A stretch of 64,000 nt of DNA from Thalassovita taeanensis (GCF_900110775.1 NZ_FOEP01000010.1:62001-126000); one strand, 5' to 3'. Positions 35,668-44,530 are shown, counted from the stretch's first letter. Notes: generated from the sequence alone by a model not told the origin. Program-made: numbers and translations.

Positions 35668-37119
35668 CTAGTCGGGCACGGCGAAAATCTGCCCCGGATA
35701 GATCAGATCAGGGTCGCGGATACGATCTTTGTTGGCCTCGAATACCCGCACGAACATCCGGCCCTCGCCGTATTTGTCGCGGGCAATCGCCCAGAGCGTT
35801 GATCCGGGTTGGACCGTCACCACCTGCACCTGCGGTTGCCCGGTGGCAGAGGCTGCGGGCAGCACGGCGGCGACTTTTTCGGCGGCCTCGCGCTTGAAGG
35901 GGGTTTCGACGCGCGAGGTGACTTTTCCATCCTCGCTGACCTGATCGACGCGCAGGGTATAAACGCCGGTATCAATGCCCGGCAATTCCGTGTGCCAACG
36001 GCCATCCGCAGCGATTCGCGATGTGGTGATGGGGGTGTTGTCCAGATAGACGCGGACGAAACCAGACCCTGTGCCCATTCCGATGCTGGCGCCGCGCCCT
36101 GACACCTCGACCTCGCCAGTATCCGAGTAGCTGACAGCGTCGATCGAGACCGAGGCCATGACCTCGGGGGGGGCGGTGTCGTCTGCGGGTGACTGAAGGA
36201 CGGTAACGCCGTCGGCGTTGGACAGAATGACCACCGGGGCCTTTGGCGCGGGGGCCGCAGTGGTGGGGGTTGCCGCCGGGGCGGGTGTCGGCGCTTCGGT
36301 TGCGGTGGTCGGCTGTGTCGTCGCGATGGTTGTTTCCGCCGGCTGGTCCTGAGCGGTCTGCGGGGGGGGCGCGGCGGCCCCTGCCGTGTTGGGTGTGACC
36401 GCTGCCACAGATGGGGTTGTCGGCGCCTGTTCCGGCGCCTGTGTTGGCTGCGCGGCGGTCGCTTCGCCCGCCGTACCGGCGGTTGGTTGTGGCGGCGCGG
36501 ACCCGGCGTCAGAGATCGGTGCCCCTGCGGTTGCAGTTTGTGTCGGGGTGGTCTGCGCTGGGGCGGTCTGAACTGGCGGTTGCGGCGCGGGTTGAACGGC
36601 GGCGACGACCTGTGGTTGCTGGGCCGGGGCGATGATCACCTGATCGAGAGAAGCGATGGTCTGATCGCCCAGATGCATCACAAGGCTCAGAACGCGGGGC
36701 TGCTCTGACGGCTCGATGCTGAGGAACGCCGCGAATTTTCCGTCTGATCCGGGGTCGGCGGCGGCCAGCACCAGTTGATCCAGAAGCACATCGACCGTGG
36801 CGCCGCTGGCGGCAACCCCGGCCACAAGCGTTGTGCCATCTGCTTCGACGCGCACCACGTCAAACCGCGGTGGTTCTGGCGCGGTCATGGCGGGTTCGGG
36901 CGCGGGATTAGAAGCGTCGGATGCGGGTTCGACCGCTGTGGCAGGTTGGCTCAGTATCGGCTGCGCGGCGGTCACCACATCACCGGACGGGTTGCCGGGC
37001 GCGGCCCGATCAAAGACCCCCGTCATATACAGCCCAACAGCGGTGGCCACCAAGGCGCCCCCTGCGACGGCAGCAATTGTCATGGTCTGGCTTCCTGCCA
37101 GCCCGTTCAGCTTAGTCAT
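35668..37119 (-). CDS. LysM domain protein with Pro/Ala/Thr-rich linker
   Basis: This 483-residue envelope protein starts MTKLNGLAGSQTMTIAAVAGG, with one N-terminal membrane helix. It continues with a Big/Ig-like segment (VEADGTTLVAGVAASGATVDVLLD). A long linker of Pro, Ala, Thr and Gln follows (about residues 170-310), then a second beta domain, and a C-terminal LysM module (VQPGSTLWAIARDKYGEG to LIYPGQIFAVP), which binds peptidoglycan. The chosen start (5' end 37119) gives the membrane anchor near the N terminus. The function is probably cell wall attachment or remodelling, but no catalytic domain is seen. Confidence 0.88.
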   Translation of the reverse strand: MTKLNGLAGSQTMTIAAVAGGALVATAVGLYMTGVFDRAAPGNPSGDVVTAAQPILSQPATAVEPASDASNPAPEPAMTAPEPPRFDVVRVEADGTTLVAGVAASGATVDVLLDQLVLAAADPGSDGKFAAFLSIEPSEQPRVLSLVMHLGDQTIASLDQVIIAPAQQPQVVAAVQPAPQPPVQTAPAQTTPTQTATAGAPISDAGSAPPQPTAGTAGEATAAQPTQAPEQAPTTPSVAAVTPNTAGAAAPPPQTAQDQPAETTIATTQPTTATEAPTPAPAATPTTAAPAPKAPVVILSNADGVTVLQSPADDTAPPEVMASVSIDAVSYSDTGEVEVSGRGASIGMGTGSGFVRVYLDNTPITTSRIAADGRWHTELPGIDTGVYTLRVDQVSEDGKVTSRVETPFKREAAEKVAAVLPAASATGQPQVQVVTVQPGSTLWAIARDKYGEGRMFVRVFEANKDRIRDPDLIYPGQIFAVPD

Positions 37120-37228
37120 CCGCTTCCTTCCAGCCCGCCTTTTGTTCGTTCGGCGGTTGAGCGACCCTATCAACAAGGCTATCACGGGTCAAAATCACTT
37201 TTCCCTTTTTTGACCAAGGAAAATCACG

Positions 37229-37780
37229 ATGAACAGCCCCTCTGTCTGCGTTTTTTGCGGCTCGCGCCCCGGAGCAAGCACCGCGTTCACATCTGAGGCA
37301 GAGGCCGTTGGTGAGGCGCTGGCCGAGAATGGCTGGCGGTTGGTGTATGGCGCGGGCGATGTCGGGCTGATGGGCACGGTGGCCCGCGCGGCGCAGGCGG
37401 CGGGTGGGGACACCTTTGGCGTGATCCCGGTGCATCTGCTGCGGGCCGAAGTCGGCAAGACCGATCTGACACGGTTTGTGGTGACCGAAAACATGCACGA
37501 GCGCAAAAAGGTCATGTTCATGAACTGCGATGCGATTGTCGTGCTTCCGGGCGGCGCGGGATCGCTGGACGAGTTTTTCGAGGTGCTGACCTGGCGCCAG
37601 CTTGGCCTGCATCAAAAGCCGATTTTCCTGTTGGACACCGAAGGATACTGGCAGCCGCTGATTGCGCTGCTGGATCATGTGATTGATCAGGGGTTTGCCG
37701 ATGAGTCGCTGCGCGAGCTGGTCAGGCCGATTGCTTCGGCCTCGGATCTGACCCTGGCTTTGCGGGCGGCCCTGTCCTGA
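37229..37780 (+). CDS. LOG family protein (cytokinin riboside phosphoribohydrolase type)
   Basis: LOG-family enzymes cleave nucleoside 5'-monophosphates, such as cytokinin nucleotides or AMP, to base and ribose phosphate. The 183-residue protein shows the family motif PGGAGSLDEFFE (residues 107-118, a variant of PGGxGTxxE) and the catalytic MHERKK segment (Arg92). It starts after a short gap from the divergent LysM gene. Its 3' end overlaps the 3' end of rarD by 94 bases on the opposite strand. Confidence 0.92.
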   Translation: MNSPSVCVFCGSRPGASTAFTSEAEAVGEALAENGWRLVYGAGDVGLMGTVARAAQAAGGDTFGVIPVHLLRAEVGKTDLTRFVVTENMHERKKVMFMNCDAIVVLPGGAGSLDEFFEVLTWRQLGLHQKPIFLLDTEGYWQPLIALLDHVIDQGFADESLRELVRPIASASDLTLALRAALS

Positions 37781-38637
37781 CGCAGGCTGGCGAGCGAGTA
37801 GATCGCCAGCGCCGCCCAGATCAGACTGAAGGCGATGACATGCCATTGCCCGAACGGTTCGCCAAAGATCACCACCGCACACATGAATTGCAGCGTCGGG
37901 TTGAGGTATTGCACCAGCCCGACGGTGGCCATCGACACCCGTTTGGTCGCATAGGAAAACAGGATCAGCGGTGTGGCGGTCAGCGGGCCTGAGACCATCA
38001 ACAGCAGGCTGTCGCCCAATGAGGCGCCATACGCCCCGTGCCCCTGCTGCCACGCCATGCCGATCACGATCAGCGCAATGGGGCTGAGCAGCAGCACCTC
38101 GGCTGTGACCGAAATGACCGGGCCGATGGAAAGGCTTTTCTTTACAAGACCATAAAGACCAAAGCTGACAGACAATATGAGGGCGATCCAAGGCGCCACA
38201 CCCAAGCCCAGCGTCAGCACGACCACTGCCAGAACCGCCAGCGCGACCGCCAGCCCCTGCGCCCGGTTCAGCCGCTCGCCAAAGGCGACGACGCCGATCA
38301 GAACCGCGACCAGCGGGAAGATGTAGTAGCCCAGCGATGCCTCGACCGCCTTGCCGATCTGGACCGACAGGATGAAGAAAAACCAGTTTGTGGCAATCGC
38401 CAGCGCCGCGATCAGGATGATCACGACGGAACGCGGGCTGGACAGCGCGGAGCGCAACGGCCCCATCCGCCCCTGCACGGCCAGCACAACCGCAAAGAAC
38501 ACCAGCGACCACAGGGTGCGGTGTGACAGCACCTCGAGCGGTGGGATATGCGCCAGCATCTTGTAGTAGAGCGGTGACAGCCCCCACACGGTACAGCAGG
38601 CGATCATGGCCAGAACGCCTTTGCTTTGGTCTGTCAT
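37687..38637 (-). CDS. rarD: RarD-type EamA permease
   Basis: RarD is a ten-helix DMT-superfamily permease. The 316-residue protein starts MTDQSKGVLAMIACCTVWGLSPLYYK, the usual RarD N terminus, and has NWFFFILSVQIGKAVEASLGYYIFPL in the first half and MATVGLVQYLNPTLQF in the second. The function is unknown in most bacteria. The hydrophilic C-terminal tail (RQDRAARKARVRSEAEAIG) is encoded over the end of the convergent LOG gene. The tail length may therefore be a by-product of a shifted stop codon. Confidence 0.92.
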   Translation of the reverse strand: MTDQSKGVLAMIACCTVWGLSPLYYKMLAHIPPLEVLSHRTLWSLVFFAVVLAVQGRMGPLRSALSSPRSVVIILIAALAIATNWFFFILSVQIGKAVEASLGYYIFPLVAVLIGVVAFGERLNRAQGLAVALAVLAVVVLTLGLGVAPWIALILSVSFGLYGLVKKSLSIGPVISVTAEVLLLSPIALIVIGMAWQQGHGAYGASLGDSLLLMVSGPLTATPLILFSYATKRVSMATVGLVQYLNPTLQFMCAVVIFGEPFGQWHVIAFSLIWAALAIYSLASLRQDRAARKARVRSEAEAIGLTSSRSDSSANP

Positions 38638-38643
38638 GCGCCC

Positions 38644-38697
38644 GTGCCCATCCCCTGTTGTCCTGCCTTAGTGCTGAAGGAAACAGAGGATGGGCAC
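38644..38697. repeat. 54-base imperfect inverted repeat before rarD
   Basis: The arms GTGCCCATCC (38644-38653) and GGATGGGCAC (38688-38697) are perfect, and inner bases CCTGTT/AACAG extend the pairing with a bulge. It lies between the end of the attachment-family gene and the rarD start on the minus strand. No T-run follows, so it may be an mRNA leader hairpin or a rho-independent-like remnant. Confidence 0.6.
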
Positions 38698-38704
38698 AAG
38701 CCAA

Positions 38705-39163
38705 TTAGGCCTCGGCGATGTCGGCTTTGACCAGTTTTTCAACCTCGGGCATCGGATGGTTTGTCAGATCCTTGGCGATCTCGGCGACGACGCAGGCCGT
38801 CACCTCGGCGTGCAGGTGCTTGCGCAACTCGCCGAGTGTTTTGGGCGGCGCGACCAGAACCAAGTGCCGGAAGGCCCCGGCATGTGCCCGCTGATAGAGA
38901 ATATCGGCAATTTCGGCGGCGAAGGTATCTTCGGCGATCTGGTGCCAATCCGCCCCTTCCATCGCCGCGCGACGCCCGCCCCCGCCAGCGGTCACGGTGT
39001 GCCCCGGACGATCCGATGTCTGTTCGCCATCGCGGGGATTGTCCTGCTGCTGAACCCGGACAACCTTCAGGTTCGGATCTTTTTCATCGGTGATATTTTC
39101 AAGAAACAGTGCTTTTTTTCCATCGGCCACCAGAACCCATGTGCCTTGCGTCAGTTTGGTCAT
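38705..39163 (-). CDS. Host attachment family protein
   Basis: This 152-residue cytoplasmic-looking protein belongs to the family named 'protein required for attachment to host cells' (PF10116). It has TWVLVADGKKALFLEN at the N terminus and FRHLVLVAPPKTLGELRKHL near residue 100, the typical eRF1/peptide-release-like fold pattern. The family name comes from Agrobacterium work; the biochemical role is unknown. It stands between an inverted repeat and the sodB terminator and is probably monocistronic. Confidence 0.88.
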   Translation of the reverse strand: MTKLTQGTWVLVADGKKALFLENITDEKDPNLKVVRVQQQDNPRDGEQTSDRPGHTVTAGGGGRRAAMEGADWHQIAEDTFAAEIADILYQRAHAGAFRHLVLVAPPKTLGELRKHLHAEVTACVVAEIAKDLTNHPMPEVEKLVKADIAEA

Positions 39164-39246
39164 CGTATCTCTCCTCGCTGGTATTCATTGAGGACGACAA
39201 AATAGGTTAATCAGGGGGGCCGCCTTGATACGGGTCAAGCGCGCAT

Positions 39247-39279
39247 AAAAAAACAGCCCCGCATGAATGATGCGAGGCT
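39247..39279 (-). terminator. Terminator of sodB (minus strand)
   Basis: On the minus strand the arms AGCCTCGCAT (39270-39279) and ATGCGGGGCT (39255-39264) pair with one G-T position around a five-base loop and run into TTTTTTT (39247-39253). It lies 30 bases behind the sodB stop codon. Confidence 0.92.
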
Positions 39280-39308
39280 GCCTGATAAGTTAGTGGAATC
39301 GCGAGGGC

Positions 39309-39911
39309 TTAGCCCAGACGCGCGGCCACGTTTTCCCAGTTGACCAGCTTGTCCAGGAAGTTGGACAGGTAGACCGGGCGCTTGTTGCGGAAGTCGATGT
39401 AGTAGGAATGCTCCCACACATCGCAGCCCAGCAGCGCGGTCTGACCAAAGCACAGCGGGTTGACGCCGTTTTCGGTCTTGGTGACTTTCAGGCCGCCATC
39501 GGCGTCCTTGACCAGCCAGCACCAGCCCGAGCCGAACTGACCCGCACCGGCGGCCGAGAAATCGGCCTTGAATTTATCAACCGAGCCGAAGCTTTCGGTG
39601 ATGGCTTTTTCCAGCTCGGAGGGCATTGCCGCGCCGCCCGGCCCCATCATTTCCCAGAACTGCGTGTGGTTCCAGTGCTGCGAGGCGTTGTTGAAAATGC
39701 CATTTTGCGCCACAGAGCCAGCCGCGTAGGTGCCGGTGATGATATCCTCAAGGCGGCGGTCTTCCCACTCGGTGCCCTCGATCAGCTTGTTGCCGTTGTC
39801 GACATAAGCTTTGTGGTGCAGGTCGTGGTGGTATTCCAATGTTTCCTTGGACATGCCCAGATCGGCCAGCGCATCGTGGGCATAGGGAAGATCAGGAAGT
39901 TCAAAAGCCAT
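39309..39911 (-). CDS. sodB: Superoxide dismutase, iron type
   Basis: This cytoplasmic enzyme converts superoxide to oxygen and hydrogen peroxide. The 200-residue protein has the metal ligands His28 (EYHHDLHHKAYV), His82 (ASQHWNH) and the C-terminal CDVWEHSYY pair. Gln78 in FNNASQHWNH occupies the second-sphere position that carries glutamine in iron enzymes, while manganese enzymes place it later in the sequence; this favours iron. The start MAFELPDLPYAHDAL (5' end 39911) gives normal length. It has its own terminator. Confidence 0.95.
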   Translation of the reverse strand: MAFELPDLPYAHDALADLGMSKETLEYHHDLHHKAYVDNGNKLIEGTEWEDRRLEDIITGTYAAGSVAQNGIFNNASQHWNHTQFWEMMGPGGAAMPSELEKAITESFGSVDKFKADFSAAGAGQFGSGWCWLVKDADGGLKVTKTENGVNPLCFGQTALLGCDVWEHSYYIDFRNKRPVYLSNFLDKLVNWENVAARLG

Positions 39912-40036
39912 GGTACGGCCCCCTTTTGGTTCATGCGTTTCGGTCTGCCGTAGATGGTAGCCTTCCGCGCCCAAGGTCAACCCCCAATGGCGGATTGCGC
40001 CCCCCGCCACAGCTGCGGCGGGGCGAATTTAGGCGC

Positions 40037-40618
40037 TCAGCTTTGGTCGAAATACCCGACCGCGCTGCCGGGGGCTGCGGCGGCTTTCAGCAGGTCGAAG
40101 ACGTAGGATGCGACTGATCGGAAGCAGATGATGCAGAAGGTGTTGTGGTCTGGCATCCAGAATGCGGCAGCGACCTGCGCCAGACGGGTGCGGCGGACAT
40201 CGCCGGGACCGAAGGCATCGGGGGACAGATCGACCGGGGTCAGCTTGGCCATGACCTCGCGCACGGCGGTCGGCGTGCCGGTGATCCGCAGCATCGCCCG
40301 CGCATCCGACAGATTTTCGGTCAGGAAATGCGTGCCCGCCAGCGTGGCCTGCATGGTGCGCGTGGCTTGATCGGCCTCGGCATGGGGCACCAGCACCAGC
40401 AGCTCGTCCGGGGACATCCACAGCAGCCCGCGTTCGCCGACCGTATTGGCCCGGCGCTGTGCGGGCATATCCACGCCTGCCACGCCGGTTGCCGCGTTTT
40501 TCAACGCGACCGAGGCCAGATCGCCGCGCAGGGTGATCATGCCCCGCAGGCCCAGATCCTCGAGGCGGACAAGGCCGTCATAGGTGGCGCCATCCAGCGC
40601 GCTGACTGCGTCAGACAT
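40037..40618 (-). CDS. soxG: Sarcosine oxidase subunit gamma
   Basis: SoxG is a structural subunit of heterotetrameric sarcosine oxidase, which oxidises sarcosine and passes the one-carbon unit to tetrahydrofolate. The 193-residue protein resembles the folate-binding GcvT fold and carries LRGDLASVALKNAATGV and LLWMSPDELLVLVP. It is the last gene of the soxBDAG operon, and its start overlaps the soxA stop by eight bases. A GC-rich hairpin without a T-run (about 39998-40025) lies just behind it. Confidence 0.92.
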   Translation of the reverse strand: MSDAVSALDGATYDGLVRLEDLGLRGMITLRGDLASVALKNAATGVAGVDMPAQRRANTVGERGLLWMSPDELLVLVPHAEADQATRTMQATLAGTHFLTENLSDARAMLRITGTPTAVREVMAKLTPVDLSPDAFGPGDVRRTRLAQVAAAFWMPDHNTFCIICFRSVASYVFDLLKAAAAPGSAVGYFDQS

Positions 40619-43600
40619 TCTGTTTCTCCCCATCCTTGTCAAAGAACACCGGATCAACGATCCGCGCCTGCGCCACGCTGCCATCGATGCGCGGGAAATC
40701 CAGCACCTCGCCCATCCGGTCCGGGCCATGCAGCACCAGCCCCATGGCAATCCCCTTGCCCAGCGTCGGCGAATGATAGGTCGAGGTGACGCGGCCCTGC
40801 GTTGCCTTCTGGCCGTTGTCATTCACGCCCTCGGCCACCGCATAGGCCCCATCCGGCAGGACCGAACCATCGACGGTTTCCAGACCCACCAGTTTCCAGC
40901 GGTTGGGATCAGCCATATGGCTGCGCTCTTGCGCGCGTTTGCCCAGATAGTCGGACTTTTTCTTCGAAATCGCCCAGTTCAGCCCCAGATCCTGAGGGAT
41001 CACGGTGCCGTCGGTTTCATCGCCGATCATGATGAAGCCCTTTTCGGCCCGCATCACGTGCAGCGCTTCGGTGCCATAGGGGGTGATGCCAAATTCCTGC
41101 CCCGCCGCCAGCAGCTTGTCCCAGAGTGCGCGGCCCTGACTGGCGGGCACGGCGATCTCATAGCTCAGTTCGCCCGAGAACGAGATCCGGTAGATCCGGC
41201 AGCCGATGCCAGCCAGCGCGCCATCGGCCCAAGTCATGAAGGGCAGCGTTTCGCGGCTGACGTCCATGCCGCCGAGCTTCTCCAGCAGCTTGCGGCCGTT
41301 GGGGCCGACAACGGCGATCTGGGCGTATTGCTCGGTCACGTTGGCGGTATAGACCTGCCAATCCCACCATTCGGTTTGCAGCCACTCCTCCATATGGGCA
41401 TGGATGCGGTCGGCGCCGCCGGTGGTGGTGTGGCACAGCCATGTGTCATCGTCGATGCGGGCCACAACGCCATCATCGCTGAGAAAGCCGTTCTCAGAGC
41501 ACATCAGCCCATAGCGGCATTTGCCCACGGCCAGCGTGCTCATCATATTGGTATAGAGCATATCGAGGAAACGGCCCGCGTCGGGGCCTTTGACGATGAT
41601 CTTGCCCAGCGTTGAGGCATCAAGCAGGCCCAGCGAGGCGCGGGTCTGGTTAACCTCACGCGCGACCGCGTCGGCATGGGTTTCGCCGCTGCGCGGATAG
41701 CAATAGGGCCGCCGCCAGTGGCCGACCGGTTCCCAATAGGCGCCGTTTTCCTCGTGCCACGCGTGCATCGGCGAGCGGCGCAGCGGTTGGAAGATCTCGC
41801 CGCGCGCCTCGCCTGCGATCGCGCCCATGCTGATCGGCGTATAGGGCGGGCGGAAAGTGGTGGTGCCCACGGCGGGGATATCAGCGTTCAGCGCGCGGGC
41901 CAGCGTGGCCAGCCCGTTGATGTTGCTCAGTTTGCCCTGATCGGTTGCCATGCCCAGCGTGGTGTAGCGCTTGGTATGTTCGACGCTTTCGTAGCCTTCC
42001 TGCGCCGCCAGTTGGACATCACTGACTTTCACGTCGTTCTGGAAATCGAGCCAAGATTTCATCCGCAGTTTGACGCCCGCGCCCTGCGGCATCATCCAGA
42101 CGGGTTCAATCAGAGCCTCGGCCGGGGTTTCGCCCTGCGGGGCGCTGTCAGATTTTGGCTTGTGGCCCGTGGCGGTGGCGGCGGCCTTGCCTGCGGCGTC
42201 GGCGTCGGACAGAACGGCGCCCAGCGACAAGGCGCCATTGGCGGTTCCTGCTGCCAGAACAAAGGCTTCTCCACTGGCCCCTGTCGGGGCTTTGTCCACA
42301 TCCGGGCGGAACATCGCTTGCGCGGCGTCCCAGATCAGCTTGCCGCCGCAATGCGACCACAGATGCACGACCGGCGACCAGCCGCCCGACATGGCAACCG
42401 CGTCGCAGGCGATCTCTTCCAGCACGGCGCCTTCGCCTGCTTGGGTGCAGATCGCCACGCCGGTGACGCGCTTGGTGCCCAGCACCTTGGCAATGCCTTT
42501 GCCGGTTTCGACCCGGACGCCCAGCGCGCGGGCCTGCACCATCAGATCGCCGCCGCCCTTGGTGCGGGCGTCAAGGATGACCGGCACCTCGAGCCCCAGT
42601 GTTTTAAGGGTGATCGCGGTGCGATACGCATCGTCATTGTTGGTCACAACCACGGTGCGATCCCCGACGGAAACGCCGTAATTGACCGCATAATCGCGCA
42701 CCGAAGCGGCCAGCATGACGCCGGGAACATCGTTTCCGGCGAAGGACAAAGGCCGCTCGATCGCGCCGGTGGCGGTGATCACCTGTTTGGCGCGGATCTT
42801 CCACAAGCGGTGGCGCGGACCCGGTATGCCGGGGGTGTGATCGCTGAGTTGTTCGTACCCAAGCACGTAACCGTGGTCGTAAACCCCTGCCCCCATGCAG
42901 CGCAGCCGCAGGGTGACATTGGGCATCGTTTCCAATTCGGCAACGATTTGTTCCACAAACTTATCCACAGGTAAGTCATTGATTTTACCACCATCAACCG
43001 GGGCGCGGCCGCCGTAGTGTGGGGTCTGTTCCAGCAGCAGAACCTGTGCGCCGGCGCGGCCTGCGGCGAGGGCGGCCTGAAGCCCGGCGACGCCGCCGCC
43101 GATCACCAGAACATCGGTGAAGGCATAGAAATGTTCATAGGTGTCGGCATCGCGGTCGCGGGGCGCTTTGCCGAGACCGGCAGAGTGGCGCACGATCGGT
43201 TCGAACAGGTGTTTCCACGCCGCACGCGGGGCCATGAAGGTTTTGTAGTAGAACCCCGCCGGGAAGAACCGCGCGAGGCGGTTGTTGATGGCGCCCACGT
43301 CGAAGTCCAGGCTGGGCCAGTGGTTCTGACTGGCGGCGGCGAGACCGTCAAACAGCGCGGTCGTGGTGGCGCGCTGGTTGGGCTCGAAGCTGGCGCCGGT
43401 GCCAAGGCCGACGAGCGCGTTGGGTTCCTCGGCGCCGCTGGCGATGATGCCGCGCGGGCGGTGATATTTGAACGAACGGCCCACGAGCATCTGGTCATTT
43501 GCCAGCAGCGCCGAGGCCAGCGTGTCGCCTTCAAAGCCTGTCAAGTGCTTGCCATTGAAGGTAAAAGCAATCTGGCGGGCCTTGGTCAACAGGCGACCGG

Positions 43601-43622
43601 TGTGTGCGAGGCGGGTGCTCAT
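40611..43622 (-). CDS. soxA: Sarcosine oxidase subunit alpha
   Basis: The alpha subunit binds NAD+ and, through its C-terminal aminomethyltransferase domain, tetrahydrofolate, which accepts the methylene group. The 1,003-residue protein begins with a SoxA N-terminal ferredoxin-like region (FTFNGKHLTGFEGDTLASALLAN). It then has the dinucleotide fold (VLVIGGGVAGLQAALAAGRAG), and from about residue 590 a GcvT-like part ending in KGFIMIGDETDGTVIPQDLGL. The start (5' end 43622) is chosen at MSTRLAHTGR; the open frame upstream has no homology. It lies between soxD and soxG. Confidence 0.95.
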   Translation of the reverse strand: MSTRLAHTGRLLTKARQIAFTFNGKHLTGFEGDTLASALLANDQMLVGRSFKYHRPRGIIASGAEEPNALVGLGTGASFEPNQRATTTALFDGLAAASQNHWPSLDFDVGAINNRLARFFPAGFYYKTFMAPRAAWKHLFEPIVRHSAGLGKAPRDRDADTYEHFYAFTDVLVIGGGVAGLQAALAAGRAGAQVLLLEQTPHYGGRAPVDGGKINDLPVDKFVEQIVAELETMPNVTLRLRCMGAGVYDHGYVLGYEQLSDHTPGIPGPRHRLWKIRAKQVITATGAIERPLSFAGNDVPGVMLAASVRDYAVNYGVSVGDRTVVVTNNDDAYRTAITLKTLGLEVPVILDARTKGGGDLMVQARALGVRVETGKGIAKVLGTKRVTGVAICTQAGEGAVLEEIACDAVAMSGGWSPVVHLWSHCGGKLIWDAAQAMFRPDVDKAPTGASGEAFVLAAGTANGALSLGAVLSDADAAGKAAATATGHKPKSDSAPQGETPAEALIEPVWMMPQGAGVKLRMKSWLDFQNDVKVSDVQLAAQEGYESVEHTKRYTTLGMATDQGKLSNINGLATLARALNADIPAVGTTTFRPPYTPISMGAIAGEARGEIFQPLRRSPMHAWHEENGAYWEPVGHWRRPYCYPRSGETHADAVAREVNQTRASLGLLDASTLGKIIVKGPDAGRFLDMLYTNMMSTLAVGKCRYGLMCSENGFLSDDGVVARIDDDTWLCHTTTGGADRIHAHMEEWLQTEWWDWQVYTANVTEQYAQIAVVGPNGRKLLEKLGGMDVSRETLPFMTWADGALAGIGCRIYRISFSGELSYEIAVPASQGRALWDKLLAAGQEFGITPYGTEALHVMRAEKGFIMIGDETDGTVIPQDLGLNWAISKKKSDYLGKRAQERSHMADPNRWKLVGLETVDGSVLPDGAYAVAEGVNDNGQKATQGRVTSTYHSPTLGKGIAMGLVLHGPDRMGEVLDFPRIDGSVAQARIVDPVFFDKDGEKQNV

Positions 43623-43698
43623 GTCAGTGCCCTTCTGGTTGCCAGTGTGGTCGCCTGTGGTCGGGGGAGCGGCGTGGATATTTTGAAAATGTGAAAGC

Positions 43699-44028
43699 TC
43701 ATGCGAAGTCTTTCCACTGCCAGCCGGGGCGTTTGGCGCTGATCGCGGCGCGGATGGATTGCGGCGGCTCGGAGGTCTGGGCAGAGTATGTGCCGAAGAC
43801 TTCAAGCGTCATGGTGCACCGGGCGGCGTGGAACCACTTGCCACAGCCGTTGACGTGACGCCAGCGTTCGAAATGCACCCCCTTGGGGTTTTCGCGCATA
43901 AACAGATAGGCCTCGAAATCTTCGTCCGACGCACCGGGGCCGAAGCGTTTCAGATGCGCCTCGCCGCCTGCGTGAAGCTCGGTTTCCTCGGCCTGAACGC
44001 CGCAGTAGGGGCATTGGAGGGTCAGCAT
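43699..44028 (-). CDS. soxD: Sarcosine oxidase subunit delta
   Basis: The delta subunit is a small zinc protein of the sarcosine oxidase heterotetramer. The 109-residue product has the zinc ligands Cys6 and Cys9 (LQCPYCG) and His58 and Cys62 (RHVNGCGKWF), the known Cys3His site of SoxD. It continues with RENPKGVHFERWRH and FHAARCTMT. The start MLTLQCPYC (5' end 44028) is the family's usual N terminus. It lies 210 bases behind the extra small membrane protein gene and 76 bases before soxA. Confidence 0.94.
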   Translation of the reverse strand: MLTLQCPYCGVQAEETELHAGGEAHLKRFGPGASDEDFEAYLFMRENPKGVHFERWRHVNGCGKWFHAARCTMTLEVFGTYSAQTSEPPQSIRAAISAKRPGWQWKDFA

Positions 44029-44080
44029 GATGCACCTGTGGTTTTGGAGCGGAGGGAGGGGGGCACAGGGCATGCACGGG

Positions 44081-44101
44081 GCATGCACATCTGATGCATG
44101 C
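44081..44101. repeat. Perfect 7-bp inverted repeat upstream of soxD
   Basis: GCATGCA (44081-44087) and TGCATGC (44095-44101) flank CATCTGA, about 53 bases before the soxD start. A second GGCATGCAC copy lies just to the left. On the plus strand it is followed by CGCGTTTTTT, but no plus-strand gene ends here. It might be an operator or an mRNA hairpin. Confidence 0.6.
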
Positions 44102-44238
44102 GCGTTTTTTGCACAAATCCAGCGTACGCGCCGGAGTTTTGCGCGAATTTGCGATGCGTGTTGGCCGGTCTGCCAACGCCAAAGCCGGGCACCATACGGC
44201 ACCCGGCGTTGAGCAGGTCAGAGGTGGGGCGGCGGGGC

Positions 44239-44415
44239 TTAGTCGCCCGGAACAAGCTCGTCCGGCACGTTGATCTGGATTTCAGCTTGGTCGCCCGGCA
44301 TGTCGCCGCCTGCCACATACCAGGCAAGCCCGGCCACGACGACGACGACGGCGCCGAGGACGAAGGCCATGCCTGTGGTGCTGCGCCCCGAAGAGGTAGG
44401 GTTGAAGTCGGCCAT
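44239..44415 (-). CDS. Small single-helix membrane protein in the sox operon (58 aa)
   Basis: The product reads MADFNPTSSGRSTTGMAFVL at its N terminus and continues with one clear membrane helix (about residues 16-36), then an acidic tail (GGDMPGDQAEIQINVPDELVPGD). It lies between soxB and soxD on the same strand. A ribosome binding site-like AGGAGACAG precedes it. Its position inside an operon for a soluble enzyme is unexpected. I do not recognise the family. It might anchor or assist sarcosine oxidase, or be unrelated. Confidence 0.65.
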   Translation of the reverse strand: MADFNPTSSGRSTTGMAFVLGAVVVVVAGLAWYVAGGDMPGDQAEIQINVPDELVPGD

Positions 44416-44530
44416 TTTTCTGTCTCCTTGTTCTGTCGATCTGACAAAACAACGGCGACGGAGGGCAAAAGGTTCCCGGCCATATCGGTCTTGTGCGCGT
44501 TTGTGGGCATGGAGGGGAAGAGCGTGGGCA

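Noticed and set aside
37112-38704. 530-codon minus-strand frame over rarD and the LOG gene
   Set aside because: It covers two genes with clear homology in other frames and has no recognisable domain itself.
39998-40025. GC-rich hairpin behind soxG as terminator
   Set aside because: The stem is good but no T-run follows on the minus strand, so it is not called as an intrinsic terminator.
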